This document shows positions 25,527 through 34,242 of a stretch of DNA of 64,000 bases, piece after piece. The position numbers and the translations under genes were made by a program. The number at the start of each line of letters is the position of its first letter. Position 1 is the stretch's first letter. Location: positions 1-64,000 of the forward strand of contig JASGMV010000003.1 in the NCBI GenBank assembly GCA_030156255.1, in the 5' to 3' direction. The DNA comes from Desulfovibrionales bacterium (GTDB lineage Bacteria; Desulfobacterota; Desulfovibrionia; Desulfovibrionales; Desulfovibrionaceae). Below the pieces are notes generated by a model that was not told the DNA's origin, made no database searches, and was given only the letters and a program-made list of their open reading frames with translations.

Positions 25527-26901
25527 CAACCACGAAGCCGCCATTCTCGTGGTGGACGACGAACACGGCCACCGGCTCATGGTCCGGGCCGTGCTGGAAG
25601 ACGCCGGATTGAAGGTCCAGGAAGCGTCCTCCGGAGCTGAAGCCCTCAAGATCATGGCCGACCGGCCTCCGGCCGCCGCCATGATCGATTTGCGCATGCC
25701 CGGCATGGACGGGCTGGAGCTTTTGAACCGCCTGCTCAAAATCGACCCGCATCTTCCGGTGGTTCTGTTGACGGCTTACGGCTCCGTCGGATCGGCCGTA
25801 GCGGCCATGAAGCACGGCGCCTTCGACTATCTGACCAAGCCGGCGGACAACGACGAAATCAAGGCGGTGGCGGCCAGGGCTCTGGAGCACCGCCGCCTGG
25901 CCGAGGAAAGCCTCAAGGCCCCGGACCGCCGGGCTGAGGACGAAGGGCCGGCCCTGGTCGGCGAAAGCCCGGCCATGATGCGCCTGAACGAACTTTTGGA
26001 GCAAGCCGGCCCCTCCGAGGCCACCGTGCTGATCCAGGGCGAATCCGGCACTGGCAAGGAGCTTGTCGCCGAACGCCTCCACGCCCTCTCGCCAAGGCGC
26101 CACGGCCCGCTCATCAAGGTCAACTGCGCGGCCCTGCCCACCAATCTGCTCGAAAGCGAACTCTTCGGCCACTCCAAAGGCGCCTTCACCGGCGCGGTGC
26201 GGGACCGGCCCGGACGGTTCCAGCTTGCGCACGGCGGCTCCTTGTTCCTGGATGAAATCAGCGAGATGGACTTGGCGGTGCAAGCCAAACTGCTGCGGGC
26301 CATCCAGGAGAAGACCGTGGAGCCTTTGGGCGCCGCCCGCACCGTGCACACCGACGTGCGCATCCTGGCCGCGGCCAACCGCAATTTGAAGGAGTTGGTC
26401 GAAAAAGGCGAGTTCCGCGAGGACCTCTTCTACAGACTCGCCGTCTTGGAGGCGCCTATCCCGCCTCTGCGGGACCGGTTGGCCGACCTGCCCCTGCTCA
26501 CGGCCCACTTTCTACGTCAGCTTGGAGAAAAAAACCGCAAACAGGCCCGCAACGTCTCGCCGGCGTTCATGGAGGCCCTCAAACGCCATAGCTGGCCGGG
26601 CAACGTCCGCGAGTTGATGAACGTTTTGGAGCGAGCCCTGATTCTGGCCAGGTCCGACACCCTGGGCCCGGAGCTTTTGCCGCCGCAACTGTCCGAATCC
26701 GCCGCGTTCTCTCAAACGGAGGGGCCGGCGCCGAGTTCCGGCGAAACCGAGGCCGATCCCTTGGAGACAGCCGAACGCGAGGCGCTCATCAAGACGTTGG
26801 AGGCCAACGACTACCACCGCCAGCGCACCGCCGACGCTTTGGGCGTCAGCCGCCGCACGCTGCAGTACAAGCTGAAAAAGCACGGGCTTACGAACCGGTG
26901 A
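25519..26901 (+). CDS. ZraR/NtrC-type sigma54-dependent response regulator
   Basis: The 460-residue protein is a receiver domain (VVDDEHGHR; phosphoacceptor Asp57 in MIDLRMPGMDG), an AAA+ domain with Walker A GESGTGKE, the sigma54-contact loop GAFTGA, and GGSLFLDEISEM, then a Fis-type HTH at the end (YHRQRTADALGVSRRTLQYKL). All elements of an enhancer-binding activator are intact. The GTG start at 25519 has AGGAG upstream and overlaps the kinase end. The clearest target is the zraP-like gene 2.5 kb upstream, with a sigma54 promoter and palindromic sites. Confidence 0.93.
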   Translation: MNSNHEAAILVVDDEHGHRLMVRAVLEDAGLKVQEASSGAEALKIMADRPPAAAMIDLRMPGMDGLELLNRLLKIDPHLPVVLLTAYGSVGSAVAAMKHGAFDYLTKPADNDEIKAVAARALEHRRLAEESLKAPDRRAEDEGPALVGESPAMMRLNELLEQAGPSEATVLIQGESGTGKELVAERLHALSPRRHGPLIKVNCAALPTNLLESELFGHSKGAFTGAVRDRPGRFQLAHGGSLFLDEISEMDLAVQAKLLRAIQEKTVEPLGAARTVHTDVRILAAANRNLKELVEKGEFREDLFYRLAVLEAPIPPLRDRLADLPLLTAHFLRQLGEKNRKQARNVSPAFMEALKRHSWPGNVRELMNVLERALILARSDTLGPELLPPQLSESAAFSQTEGPAPSSGETEADPLETAEREALIKTLEANDYHRQRTADALGVSRRTLQYKLKKHGLTNR

Positions 26902-26969
26902 CGCCGCGTTGCAAAGCCCCTCTCTCCAGCGCCTTTACCAATCTCCGAAGAATCTGATAAGAGGCGGCC

Positions 26970-27986
26970 ATGCGACGCCTCCCGATTCTCAGCCTGTGGC
27001 TTCCGGCCCTTTGCATCGTCCTCGCCGCGGGTTGCACGGAAACCAAAACCCGCGTGGCGGACAACGTCAAGTCCTTCGACTACGTGGTGGTCCCCTCCAG
27101 CATGCAGGGCATGGCCATCGACCTCGTCGGGCAGGGAGTGCGGCAGGCGGCCCAGGAACTGCACGCCAACGCCACCTTCGGCGGCCCCCCCTTCCCGGAC
27201 GCCGCCGACCAGATGCAACTGGTGCAGTCCATTCTTTCCCGCCCCCTCAAGGGGCTCGCCCTAGAGGCGCTCGACGCCGCAGGCCAGGCGAAGGGGATCG
27301 TTGCGGCCAACAAACAGCACGCGGCGGTCGTCTGTTTCGGCTCCGAGGCGGACCCGCCGTCACGCATCGTCTACGTGGAGCCGGTCCCCATCAAGGAAAC
27401 GGCGGAGCAACTCATGACCATTCTGGCCATAGCCGCCGGCGGCCAGGGCGACGTGGTCATTATCGCGGGCGCGCGTATGGCCTCCTTTCAACGGCGGCTG
27501 ATCCGCGAGTTGCTCAGACTCTCGCGGGAGCCGAGGTTCAAGGGCCTGCGCATCCGGGACACGCTGTACGCCAGCAATCATCCCACCCAGAGCCGGGACA
27601 CCGCCGTCAAACTCGTAGACTTCTATCGCGACCTGCGCGGGATCATCGGGACCAGCCCCGACGCCCTGGCCGCAGCGGCCCGGGTCGTGACGGAAAAAAA
27701 CCTCGCCGGCAAAGTCGCCGTCACCGGCCTGGGACTGCCTCAGGCGATGAAGCCCTGGCTCGACTCCCAGGCGGTCCCGGCCTTCCTGGCCTTTGATCCC
27801 CGCCAATTGGGCTACCTGGCGCTTTACGCCCTGGACGCCGCCGCGAACAAACGCATCACCGGCCGGCCAGGCGAAATACTTCACGCCGGGTCCATGGGCG
27901 ATTTCACCGTAGGCGCAGACGGCGTCATCCTGCTTGGACGCCCCGAGCTTGTCGACGCCAGCAACGTCGACCGTTTCGACTTCTGA
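26970..27986 (+). CDS. Periplasmic-binding-protein lipoprotein (sugar/LacI-type fold)
   Basis: The 338-residue protein has a lipoprotein signal peptide with lipobox VLAAGC, modified Cys22. The mature part resembles ribose/autoinducer-2 type binding proteins (Peripla_BP_4): YVVVPSSMQGMAIDLVGQGV near the start, ALEALDAAGQAKGIV, and GTSPDALAAAARVV later. No permease or ATPase is nearby. It is 68 nt after the zraR-like gene on the same strand, so it may serve as the sensing partner of that kinase or of a distant transporter. The ligand is unknown. Confidence 0.8.
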   Translation: MRRLPILSLWLPALCIVLAAGCTETKTRVADNVKSFDYVVVPSSMQGMAIDLVGQGVRQAAQELHANATFGGPPFPDAADQMQLVQSILSRPLKGLALEALDAAGQAKGIVAANKQHAAVVCFGSEADPPSRIVYVEPVPIKETAEQLMTILAIAAGGQGDVVIIAGARMASFQRRLIRELLRLSREPRFKGLRIRDTLYASNHPTQSRDTAVKLVDFYRDLRGIIGTSPDALAAAARVVTEKNLAGKVAVTGLGLPQAMKPWLDSQAVPAFLAFDPRQLGYLALYALDAAANKRITGRPGEILHAGSMGDFTVGADGVILLGRPELVDASNVDRFDF

Positions 27987-28000
27987 TCCGCGTCCTTCGC

Positions 28001-28438
28001 CTATTTCCCGGCGCCATCCCCCGCCAGCAGGAAAGTCCCCTGGGAAATGGCGCAGGGCTTGCCCGGCTCCACGAACGCTTCGGCCTCCGCCGTCACCGCC
28101 CGACGCCCACGGCGAATGATCCGGCCGCGGGCCGTCAAAAACTGTTCTCTCTCCCCGGTAAAAAAAACAGGCCGCAAGAACTTCACGCTGATCTCCACGC
28201 CCGCACAATTCACCGCGCCGGAAAGCCCGGAAATCACGGCGTGGGCCATGGCCTCGTCCAAAAGGGTGGAGATGATTCCCCCGGCCACGACCCCGGCGCC
28301 CTGAAGGAAATCGCGCCGCAAGGGAAGCCGCAACTGTGCGAAGTCGGGCTCGATGGCCTCGACCGCAACGCCCAGAAACGAAAACAGAATATTGACCTGC
28401 TGGCCGGGGAGGTTCACTTTTTGGATATATTCGGACAT
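28001..28438 (-). CDS. PaaI-type hotdog thioesterase
   Basis: This 145-residue single hotdog domain has the PaaI/YbgC-like features GGIISTLLDEAMAHAV (helix with the catalytic acidic residue) and VEISVKFLRPVF. It is likely to hydrolyse an acyl- or aroyl-CoA in the cytoplasm. It lies 5 nt downstream of the UPF0173 hydrolase, so the two are co-transcribed. Its stop faces the lipoprotein gene in a tight convergent arrangement (14 bp). The substrate is not known. Confidence 0.85.
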   Translation of the reverse strand: MSEYIQKVNLPGQQVNILFSFLGVAVEAIEPDFAQLRLPLRRDFLQGAGVVAGGIISTLLDEAMAHAVISGLSGAVNCAGVEISVKFLRPVFFTGEREQFLTARGRIIRRGRRAVTAEAEAFVEPGKPCAISQGTFLLAGDGAGK

Positions 28439-28443
28439 TTCGT

Positions 28444-29133
28444 CTACCTGGATATTTCAATGGTTTCGCCAGGCGCCATTTTCAGCAGCTTGACGTCAGG
28501 GCGCATGCCCTTAAGCATCTCTTCGAAACGATCGGTGTTCTGCTCCAGAACGGGGAACGTGCCCCAATGCATGCCCACCACGGAGCGGCACTTGAGCAGC
28601 TTGCAGGCGTAGGCCGCCTGTTTGGGGTCCATGGTGAAATGTCCGCCGATGGGCAGCAGGGCCAGATCGATGTCGTGAAACTTGCTGAACAACTCCATGC
28701 TGGAGAAGATGCCGGTGTCCCCGGCGTGGTAGATGCAATAGCCGTCACTGAGGGTCAGGATATATCCGGTAGCGACGCCCGTCACCGACGAGTGCATGGC
28801 CTGGACCATGTGCGCCTTGACGCCGCCCACCTCTACGGTTCCGCCGATATTCATGCCCACGCACGCATCCTGCGGCAAGCCCTCGTCCACCAGGGCCGTC
28901 ACCGTGTCGAAAACGCCCACCACCCGGGCGCCGGTGTGCTCCTGAATCTCCAGGGCCTGGCCCAGGTGGTCCCCGTGGTCGTGGGTGAGGAAAATGGCGT
29001 CCGCGTCTTCAATGGACTCCGATGAACAGGGGCAGGTGGGATTGCCCTCGAAATACGGATCGATCAGCAGAGTTTGGCCCTCGGTCTTCAACATGAAGTT
29101 GGAGTGGCCGAACCAGGTTAGTTGATGTTGCAT
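28444..29133 (-). CDS. UPF0173-type MBL-fold metal-dependent hydrolase
   Basis: The 229-residue protein begins LTWFGHSNFMLKTEGQTLLIDP and carries the metal site HDHGDHLG, then YHAGDTG and GGHFTMDPKQAA, all typical of UPF0173/UlaG-like hydrolases. Members cleave phosphodiester or lactone substrates; this one is not characterised. The ATG at 29133 has AGGAGAC upstream. First gene of a two-gene operon with the thioesterase. A divergent gene (UbiD-like) starts about 255 nt away. Confidence 0.87.
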   Translation of the reverse strand: MQHQLTWFGHSNFMLKTEGQTLLIDPYFEGNPTCPCSSESIEDADAIFLTHDHGDHLGQALEIQEHTGARVVGVFDTVTALVDEGLPQDACVGMNIGGTVEVGGVKAHMVQAMHSSVTGVATGYILTLSDGYCIYHAGDTGIFSSMELFSKFHDIDLALLPIGGHFTMDPKQAAYACKLLKCRSVVGMHWGTFPVLEQNTDRFEEMLKGMRPDVKLLKMAPGETIEISR

Positions 29134-29388
29134 GGCCCGTCTCCTTGGCGCCCGCGTTCGCGGGAATTGGTTTGTGCGCATAATGAGCTATCCGACGCGC
29201 CGACCGCGCCATGACGTACGAAAACTTTTGCGCGGCCAAGCGGCGCAGAGGCTCGATAGCGCGCAGGCTTCGCAGCTGCGCATGGTTTCTTCGTAAGCAC
29301 TCCGCAGGCTTTTATCAAGCGAACCCGGCCTCCAGCGGCCTTGAGCCCTGGCGTGGTTGAGGGTATGTCTTCCAGCCAGGAGGCGCCC

Positions 29389-31242
29389 ATGGGTTACGCG
29401 AACATGCAAACGTGCCTGGCCGACCTGGAGGCCAACGGACAACTGGTCCGCATCGACCAGGAAATAGACCCCCGACTTGAAGCCGGCGTGGTGCAGCGTC
29501 GCGTCTATCGAGCCGGCGGGCCGGCCCTGCTCTTCACCCGGGTCAAAGGATGCAGGTTCCCCATGGCCGCCAATATTTTCGGAACCATGGAGCGCATGCG
29601 CTTCATCTTTCGCGACGCCCTGCCGCGGGTGGAGCACTTTCTGCGCTGCAAGGCCGACCCCACGGCTGCGGTGCGAAGCCCGCTCAAAAGCTTGGCCGGA
29701 CTTCCGGGGCTCGCCCACATTGCGCCGAAAAAAGTCGCGGACGGCCCCGTCCTGCAAGGACAAGCCGACCTGGCCGATCTGCCGAAGCTCGTGTCCTGGC
29801 CCAAGGACGGCGGAGCCTTCATCACCCTGCCCCAGGTCTATACGGAAAACCCGGCCAGCCCCGGCTTCAAGTCCTCCAACCTGGGGATGTACCGCGTGCA
29901 AATCTCCGGCGGGGAGTACGGTCCCGGCGAAGTCGGCCTGCATTACCAGATCCACCGCGGCATAGGCCCCCACCACGCGGAAGCCCTGCATCGGGGCGAG
30001 CCGCTGCGCGTCAACGTTTTCGTGGGCGGCGCCCCGGCCATGACCCTGGCCGCGGTCATGCCGCTGCCGGAGGGCGTCCCGGAAATCCTTTTCGCCGGTT
30101 TGCTTGCCGGCCGACGCATCCGCATGGTCGCCAAAGGCCTATCCCTCCCTGTTCCGGCCGAGGCGGATTTCTGCCTGGTGGGCCGCATAGAACCCGGCGC
30201 GGTGAAGCCCGAAGGCCCCTTCGGGGACCATCTGGGCTATTACAGTCTGGCCCACGACTTCCCCGTACTCACGGTGGAACGCGTCCTGGCCCGGCCGGAC
30301 GCGATATGGCCGTTCACCACCGTGGGCCGGCCTCCCCAGGAGGACACCGTCTTCGGCGCCTTTATCCACGAATTGACCAAAGAATTGATTCCGGCCACCT
30401 TCGCCGGCGTGCGAGAGGTCCACGCCGTGGACGCGGCCGGAGTCCACCCTCTGCTTTTGGCCCTCGGCGCCGAACGCTACGTCCCCTTCGCCCGGGAACG
30501 CCGTCCCCAGGAGCTTATCACCTGCGCTCTGTCGCTTTTGGGGCAAACCCAGACGTCACTGTCCAAATACGCGCTCATCGCCGCGGCCGAGGACGCACCC
30601 GGACTTTCAACGCACGACATCCCGGCCTTTTTCAGCCACATGCTGGAGCGTGCGGACTTCACCCGCGACCTGCACTTCATCACCCGTACCACCATGGACA
30701 CCCTGGACTACTCGGGAATCAGCCTGAACCAGGGCTCCAAGCTCGTCTGGGCGAGCTGCGGAAAACCGCGGCGGCGACTGGCCGACAGCCTGCCCGCGGA
30801 CTTGCCCCTGCCCGAAGGTTTCGCGGACCCGCAACTGTTCCGTCCGGGAATCATGGTCCTGCGCGGCCCCAAGCACGACCGGCCCCGCGACGCAGGGGAC
30901 CCGGCCATGGAGCGCCTGGCCGAGGCGTTGGGGAAACGCTACGGCCAAAGCGACGGATTGACGGGCTTCGGGCTGGTGGTCGTCGTGGACGATGCGGCCT
31001 TCACGGCGAAAAACTGGGAGAACTTCCTGTGGGTCGCCTTCACCCGCAGCGATCCGGCCACGGACCTGTACGGCGTGGGCGCATTCACCCATTGCAAGCA
31101 CTGGGGCTGCGAGGGCCCGCTGGTTATGGACGCCCGACTCAAGAGCTACCACGCGCCGGAGCTGACGCCGGACGAAGACGTGGAGCGCCGGGTGGACCAC
31201 CTGTTCGCCAAGGGCGGCCCGCTGGCCGGGGTGGAGAAATAA
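29389..31242 (+). CDS. UbiD family prFMN-dependent decarboxylase
   Basis: The 617-residue protein is UbiD-like. Family motifs are NLGMYRVQI, GLHYQIHRGIG, KPEGPFGDHLGYYS (the prenylated-FMN/metal site with the catalytic Glu region) and HELTKELIP. Such enzymes reversibly decarboxylate aromatic or unsaturated acids and need a UbiX partner for cofactor supply, which is not here. In this kind of anaerobe a role in menaquinone synthesis is plausible, but aromatic acid decarboxylation is equally possible. The length exceeds E. coli UbiD (about 497), closer to the long menaquinone-type branch. AGGAGG precedes the ATG at 29389; MSSSQ at 29365 is an alternative start. Confidence 0.9.
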   Translation: MGYANMQTCLADLEANGQLVRIDQEIDPRLEAGVVQRRVYRAGGPALLFTRVKGCRFPMAANIFGTMERMRFIFRDALPRVEHFLRCKADPTAAVRSPLKSLAGLPGLAHIAPKKVADGPVLQGQADLADLPKLVSWPKDGGAFITLPQVYTENPASPGFKSSNLGMYRVQISGGEYGPGEVGLHYQIHRGIGPHHAEALHRGEPLRVNVFVGGAPAMTLAAVMPLPEGVPEILFAGLLAGRRIRMVAKGLSLPVPAEADFCLVGRIEPGAVKPEGPFGDHLGYYSLAHDFPVLTVERVLARPDAIWPFTTVGRPPQEDTVFGAFIHELTKELIPATFAGVREVHAVDAAGVHPLLLALGAERYVPFARERRPQELITCALSLLGQTQTSLSKYALIAAAEDAPGLSTHDIPAFFSHMLERADFTRDLHFITRTTMDTLDYSGISLNQGSKLVWASCGKPRRRLADSLPADLPLPEGFADPQLFRPGIMVLRGPKHDRPRDAGDPAMERLAEALGKRYGQSDGLTGFGLVVVVDDAAFTAKNWENFLWVAFTRSDPATDLYGVGAFTHCKHWGCEGPLVMDARLKSYHAPELTPDEDVERRVDHLFAKGGPLAGVEK

Positions 31243-31350
31243 ACGTTTTCAAGACGCGGAGCGTCCGGACGGAGCCAGACGAACGAAGATGGCAACCTCG
31301 GCCAAAAATCTTGACTTTCACCGCATGATCGGGCAACAAGCTTTGTTTGC

Positions 31351-31427
<77 letters not shown>

Positions 31428-31438
31428 CAGGAAATTCA

Positions 31439-31470
31439 GGGGCTTAGGTGCTAAACCTAGGCCCCTTTTT
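31439..31470 (+). terminator. Intrinsic terminator after tRNA-Arg
   Basis: An 11-bp stem (GGGGCTTAGGT with ACCTAGGCCCC, one G-U) with a 5-nt loop is followed by five T. It lies 11 nt past the encoded CCA. Confidence 0.85.
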
Positions 31471-31746
31471 CTTGGGCCAAAACCGCAGTCCCCCACACTA
31501 TCCCGGTTCTACACCAAATAAAGGGGTAGCCACGATGACGGCCAAAACGTTCACTGGATTCAATGCCCCGCCAGGCGATGCGAGGCGGAATGCCGCGTCC
31601 GCTCAGGTAATTCCGACATGTTGGGTCGTCATAGCAGGCGGACTTGCTTGCTCAATCGTGCTTTCCCCATCTCAACCTTGTTGCCCTAACCGCGTGAACA
31701 GACTAACCAGGCAAAGCATTAGACCACTCGCCCAAGGAGAACATCA
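31471..31746. other. Intergenic region between tRNA terminator and proline dehydrogenase
   Basis: No gene is well supported. A possible short frame starts at 31534 (ATG after AGGGG), but its sequence shows no family features and runs out of frame into the next gene. AAGGAGA at about 31735 is the ribosome site of the proline dehydrogenase. No promoter boxes are convincing. Confidence 0.4.
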
Positions 31747-33273
31747 ATGCAGCGAAGCGCGTTCCGGCAAGACCGCAGAACATTTATCAAAACTGCAGCC
31801 ATTGCAGGCGGTCTGGCCCTGCAACACGCCTTGGGCGCGCCATTCTCATGGGCAGGGCGGCAACCTACAGCCGAACCAACGGCTCCCTATGGGGAAAACG
31901 CCGAGGCGGGCGGCGTCTTTGACCAGGCCGAGGCGTTGACCGTCCGGTATCTCGACGACATCGAACAACGTTTGCAGATTCGGCTGAAAGAAAAGGACCA
32001 GCCGTTCACGGATGAACTGCGCATGTGGCTCATCCGGCTCGCCATGCAGCCGCTTGTGGCCGGGGCGGTCAGCAATTCCCTGGAGATGATTGGGGACAGC
32101 AAGAACGCCCGCGAACGGTTGTCCTTCATCATGCCGCTGGTGCGCTGGATGAGTGAACCGTTCCTGTTCCCGCTGGAGACCGAAGGAACGCCCGAGGAGC
32201 AAAAGCGGGAGATCGACAAGGTCTTTGGACTCATGGCCAGACTGAGAACCCAAGGGCTCTCCACCTCATTGGACAACGTAGGCGATGCGTCGCTCTCCTC
32301 CGCGGATGCTCAGGCCTATCAACAATATTATCTGGCGCTTGTCCGCGCCTTTATTGACTCAAGCAAAGCGGATCAGCTCAACATGTCTCTCAAATTGTCC
32401 GCGCTGGTCTACGACATGGACGCAGCCCTCGGCGACGGGGCGGAAGCCGAAAGCAAGCGTCGGGAAATCGTCGAGGCGTTCTCAAAGCTTCTGGAAACCG
32501 CCGCGCAAGCGCCGGATAGAAGCATCTTCCTGCGGATCGACATGGAGGAGTACGCCTACAAGGATCTCACGTTGCGGCTCTTCCGCGAAATAGTGGAGAG
32601 CAATCCATCCACCGCCTTCGACGCCTCGGGAAAGCTCCGCCTGGGCGTGGTCATTCAAGCGTACCTCCGGGACTCGGCCCGCGATGTGCAGATGCTGGCG
32701 GACTGGGCCAGGAAAAACAAGCTGCGGGCGCCTATCCGGCTGGTCAAAGGGGCTTACCTGGACTTTGAACGCGACGCGGCCGCCGACCTTGGGTATCCCA
32801 GCCCTGTTTGGGACCACAAGCCGTCCACGGACGCCAACTACGAGGCCGTGAGCGCATACATGCTGCTCAATCTGGATGCGGTCGATCCCGCCTTCGCTAC
32901 GCACAACATCCGCACCCAGGCCCATGCGATGGCCCTGGCCGAGGCCTACGGGCTTTCTCCGAACGACGCGCCGATCCAGATGCTCTACGGCATGGGCGAT
33001 TCCATCAAGCACGTCATCGCCTCCATGCACAGGCCCATGCGGGCGTACATCCCTGCAGGCTCCCTGGCCCGCGGGCTCAAATACGCCGGACGCCGTTTCG
33101 CGGAGCTGGCCAGCAGCGACAACGCCCTGGCCAGGACCATGCGCGGCGATTTCAGCGGCGTGAATACGTCGGCGCCGGTGTTCACCGGAAAGCAGGACCA
33201 GGCAGACTCCGAGGACGTCAGGGCAATCCTGGAACAGGCGCTGGCGAACAAAGGGGAATCCTCCCATTTTTAG
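31747..33273 (+). CDS. Proline dehydrogenase with twin-arginine (Tat) signal
   Basis: The 508-residue protein begins with a Tat leader (QDRRTFIKTAAIAGG, hydrophobic to about 30). The rest is a proline dehydrogenase TIM barrel of the PutA type: FLRIDMEEYAYKDLTL, RLVKGAYLDFE, TDANYEAV, FATHNIRT, QMLYGM, YIPAGSLARGLKYAGRR. These include the FAD-contacting and proline-binding Arg pair region. It would oxidise proline to pyrroline-5-carboxylate and pass electrons to quinone. A folded flavoprotein is a proper Tat cargo, but an exported proline dehydrogenase is uncommon. AAGGAGAACATCA precedes the ATG. There is no P5C dehydrogenase nearby. Confidence 0.87.
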   Translation: MQRSAFRQDRRTFIKTAAIAGGLALQHALGAPFSWAGRQPTAEPTAPYGENAEAGGVFDQAEALTVRYLDDIEQRLQIRLKEKDQPFTDELRMWLIRLAMQPLVAGAVSNSLEMIGDSKNARERLSFIMPLVRWMSEPFLFPLETEGTPEEQKREIDKVFGLMARLRTQGLSTSLDNVGDASLSSADAQAYQQYYLALVRAFIDSSKADQLNMSLKLSALVYDMDAALGDGAEAESKRREIVEAFSKLLETAAQAPDRSIFLRIDMEEYAYKDLTLRLFREIVESNPSTAFDASGKLRLGVVIQAYLRDSARDVQMLADWARKNKLRAPIRLVKGAYLDFERDAAADLGYPSPVWDHKPSTDANYEAVSAYMLLNLDAVDPAFATHNIRTQAHAMALAEAYGLSPNDAPIQMLYGMGDSIKHVIASMHRPMRAYIPAGSLARGLKYAGRRFAELASSDNALARTMRGDFSGVNTSAPVFTGKQDQADSEDVRAILEQALANKGESSHF

Positions 33274-33294
33274 GAGGTCTGAAAAGTAGAGGCT

Positions 33295-33660
33295 ATGCGA
33301 CCGTTCTCAGTTTCTGCATCGGGGTGACGCAGCCAATGCTCATGTTGGGCCGTTCGTTGTTGTAGGTCCAGAGCCAGCGCGTGGCGTAATCCTGGACCTC
33401 TTCAATACTCGCAAACAGATACTGGTTCAGCCCGTCGCAGCGCACGTGCGGTTGTAGCGCTCGACATACGCGTTCCGCTGCGGCTGACTAGGCTGGATGT
33501 ATTCGAACCGGACTCCTTGGTTGTCAGCCCAAAGCTGAAGCCGGGCGCTCACGTACTCCGGCCCGTTGTCGCAGCGGATCGCGTTCGGCTTGCCTCGCCA
33601 TTCAATGATCCGTTCAAGGCTCCGGATTACGCGCTCGGCTGGGAGGGGGATTAAACGGCT
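33295..33660 (-). pseudogene. IS3-family transposase (OrfB) remnant
   Basis: The minus strand encodes the C-terminal half of an IS3-type integrase core: PLPAERVIRSLERIIEWRGKPN, then RCDNGPEYVSARL (second catalytic Asp) and QPQRNAYVERYNRT (catalytic Glu). The frame then breaks by one lost base near 33445. The expected ending (LNQYLFASIEEVQDYATRW ... YNNERPNMSIG) continues in another frame to about 33295. The N-terminal half, OrfA and both ends are missing. It is dead. Confidence 0.88.
33528..33589 (-). repeat. Left copy of a 62-bp inverted IS3-derived repeat
   Basis: This stretch inside the IS3 remnant matches positions 60194-60255 in opposite orientation at 58 of 62 bases. Both encode the same transposase segment around DNGPEYVSARLQLW. 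The copies bracket the 27-kb accessory region. Confidence 0.85.
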
Positions 33661-33980
33661 CCGAGCCCGCGAGACAATATTGGACATTGGCTTGTTGATC
33701 TACCATGGGTGGATTCCCCAAATTTTGGGTAATATGCATTATTTTACAAAAAAAAGCCCCAAAAGAATAGGAGGGGCTCCTATTGGCGCCGTAGCGCCGC
33801 GCAGCTATCACCATAGTTGTCCTTCCGGCGACGGTATCGCCGCCTCCGTCCGGAAGCGATGCACTGCAACATTCGTCGCATGCGTAACATTGTAATGTCC
33901 GGTTTTTGATGCATCGAGCCGGGCAGTGGACACCAAGAAGAGCATAAGCTCGGCACGCGCTAAGGAAGCAGGAGGTTGGC

Positions 33981-34166
33981 ATGGCCCACGACGCGGAGTA
34001 CGCCCAACAGGCATTTCTCAAAGAAAAAGACGAGCGCAACAAAACAAAAGTCACTCGCCTTGAATTTCAGAAGCTCCAAGATTCGGTCCAGCGGGTCGAA
34101 AGCTGCCTCCATGCATTGCGCCAAGACATTCTGACCATCAAAGAAGAAATCCACGCAAAGGCATGA
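33981..34166 (+). CDS. Small coiled-coil protein of unknown function
   Basis: The 61-residue, highly charged, helical product has a heptad-like pattern (FQKLQDSVQRVESCLHALRQDILTIKEEI), no signal peptide and one Cys. AGGAGG lies six bases before the ATG, so translation is likely. It ends 76 nt ahead of the FMN glutamate-synthase-like gene on the same strand and may be co-transcribed. I do not recognise the family. A short palindrome (ACATT-GT-AATGT) lies about 90 nt upstream and could be an operator. Confidence 0.65.
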   Translation: MAHDAEYAQQAFLKEKDERNKTKVTRLEFQKLQDSVQRVESCLHALRQDILTIKEEIHAKA

Positions 34167-34242
34167 GGACCCGCTACGCGCGCCCCGTGTGCGCCCCTGC
34201 CCGCCCTCGCCTTGCGCCATTCTTTGCACGAGGAGCAACACC

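Noticed and set aside
31448-31939. A 163-codon frame between tRNA-Arg and proline dehydrogenase
   Set aside because: It overlaps the Tat leader in another frame and shows no domain; only a short piece with AGGGG before an ATG at 31534 could be translated.
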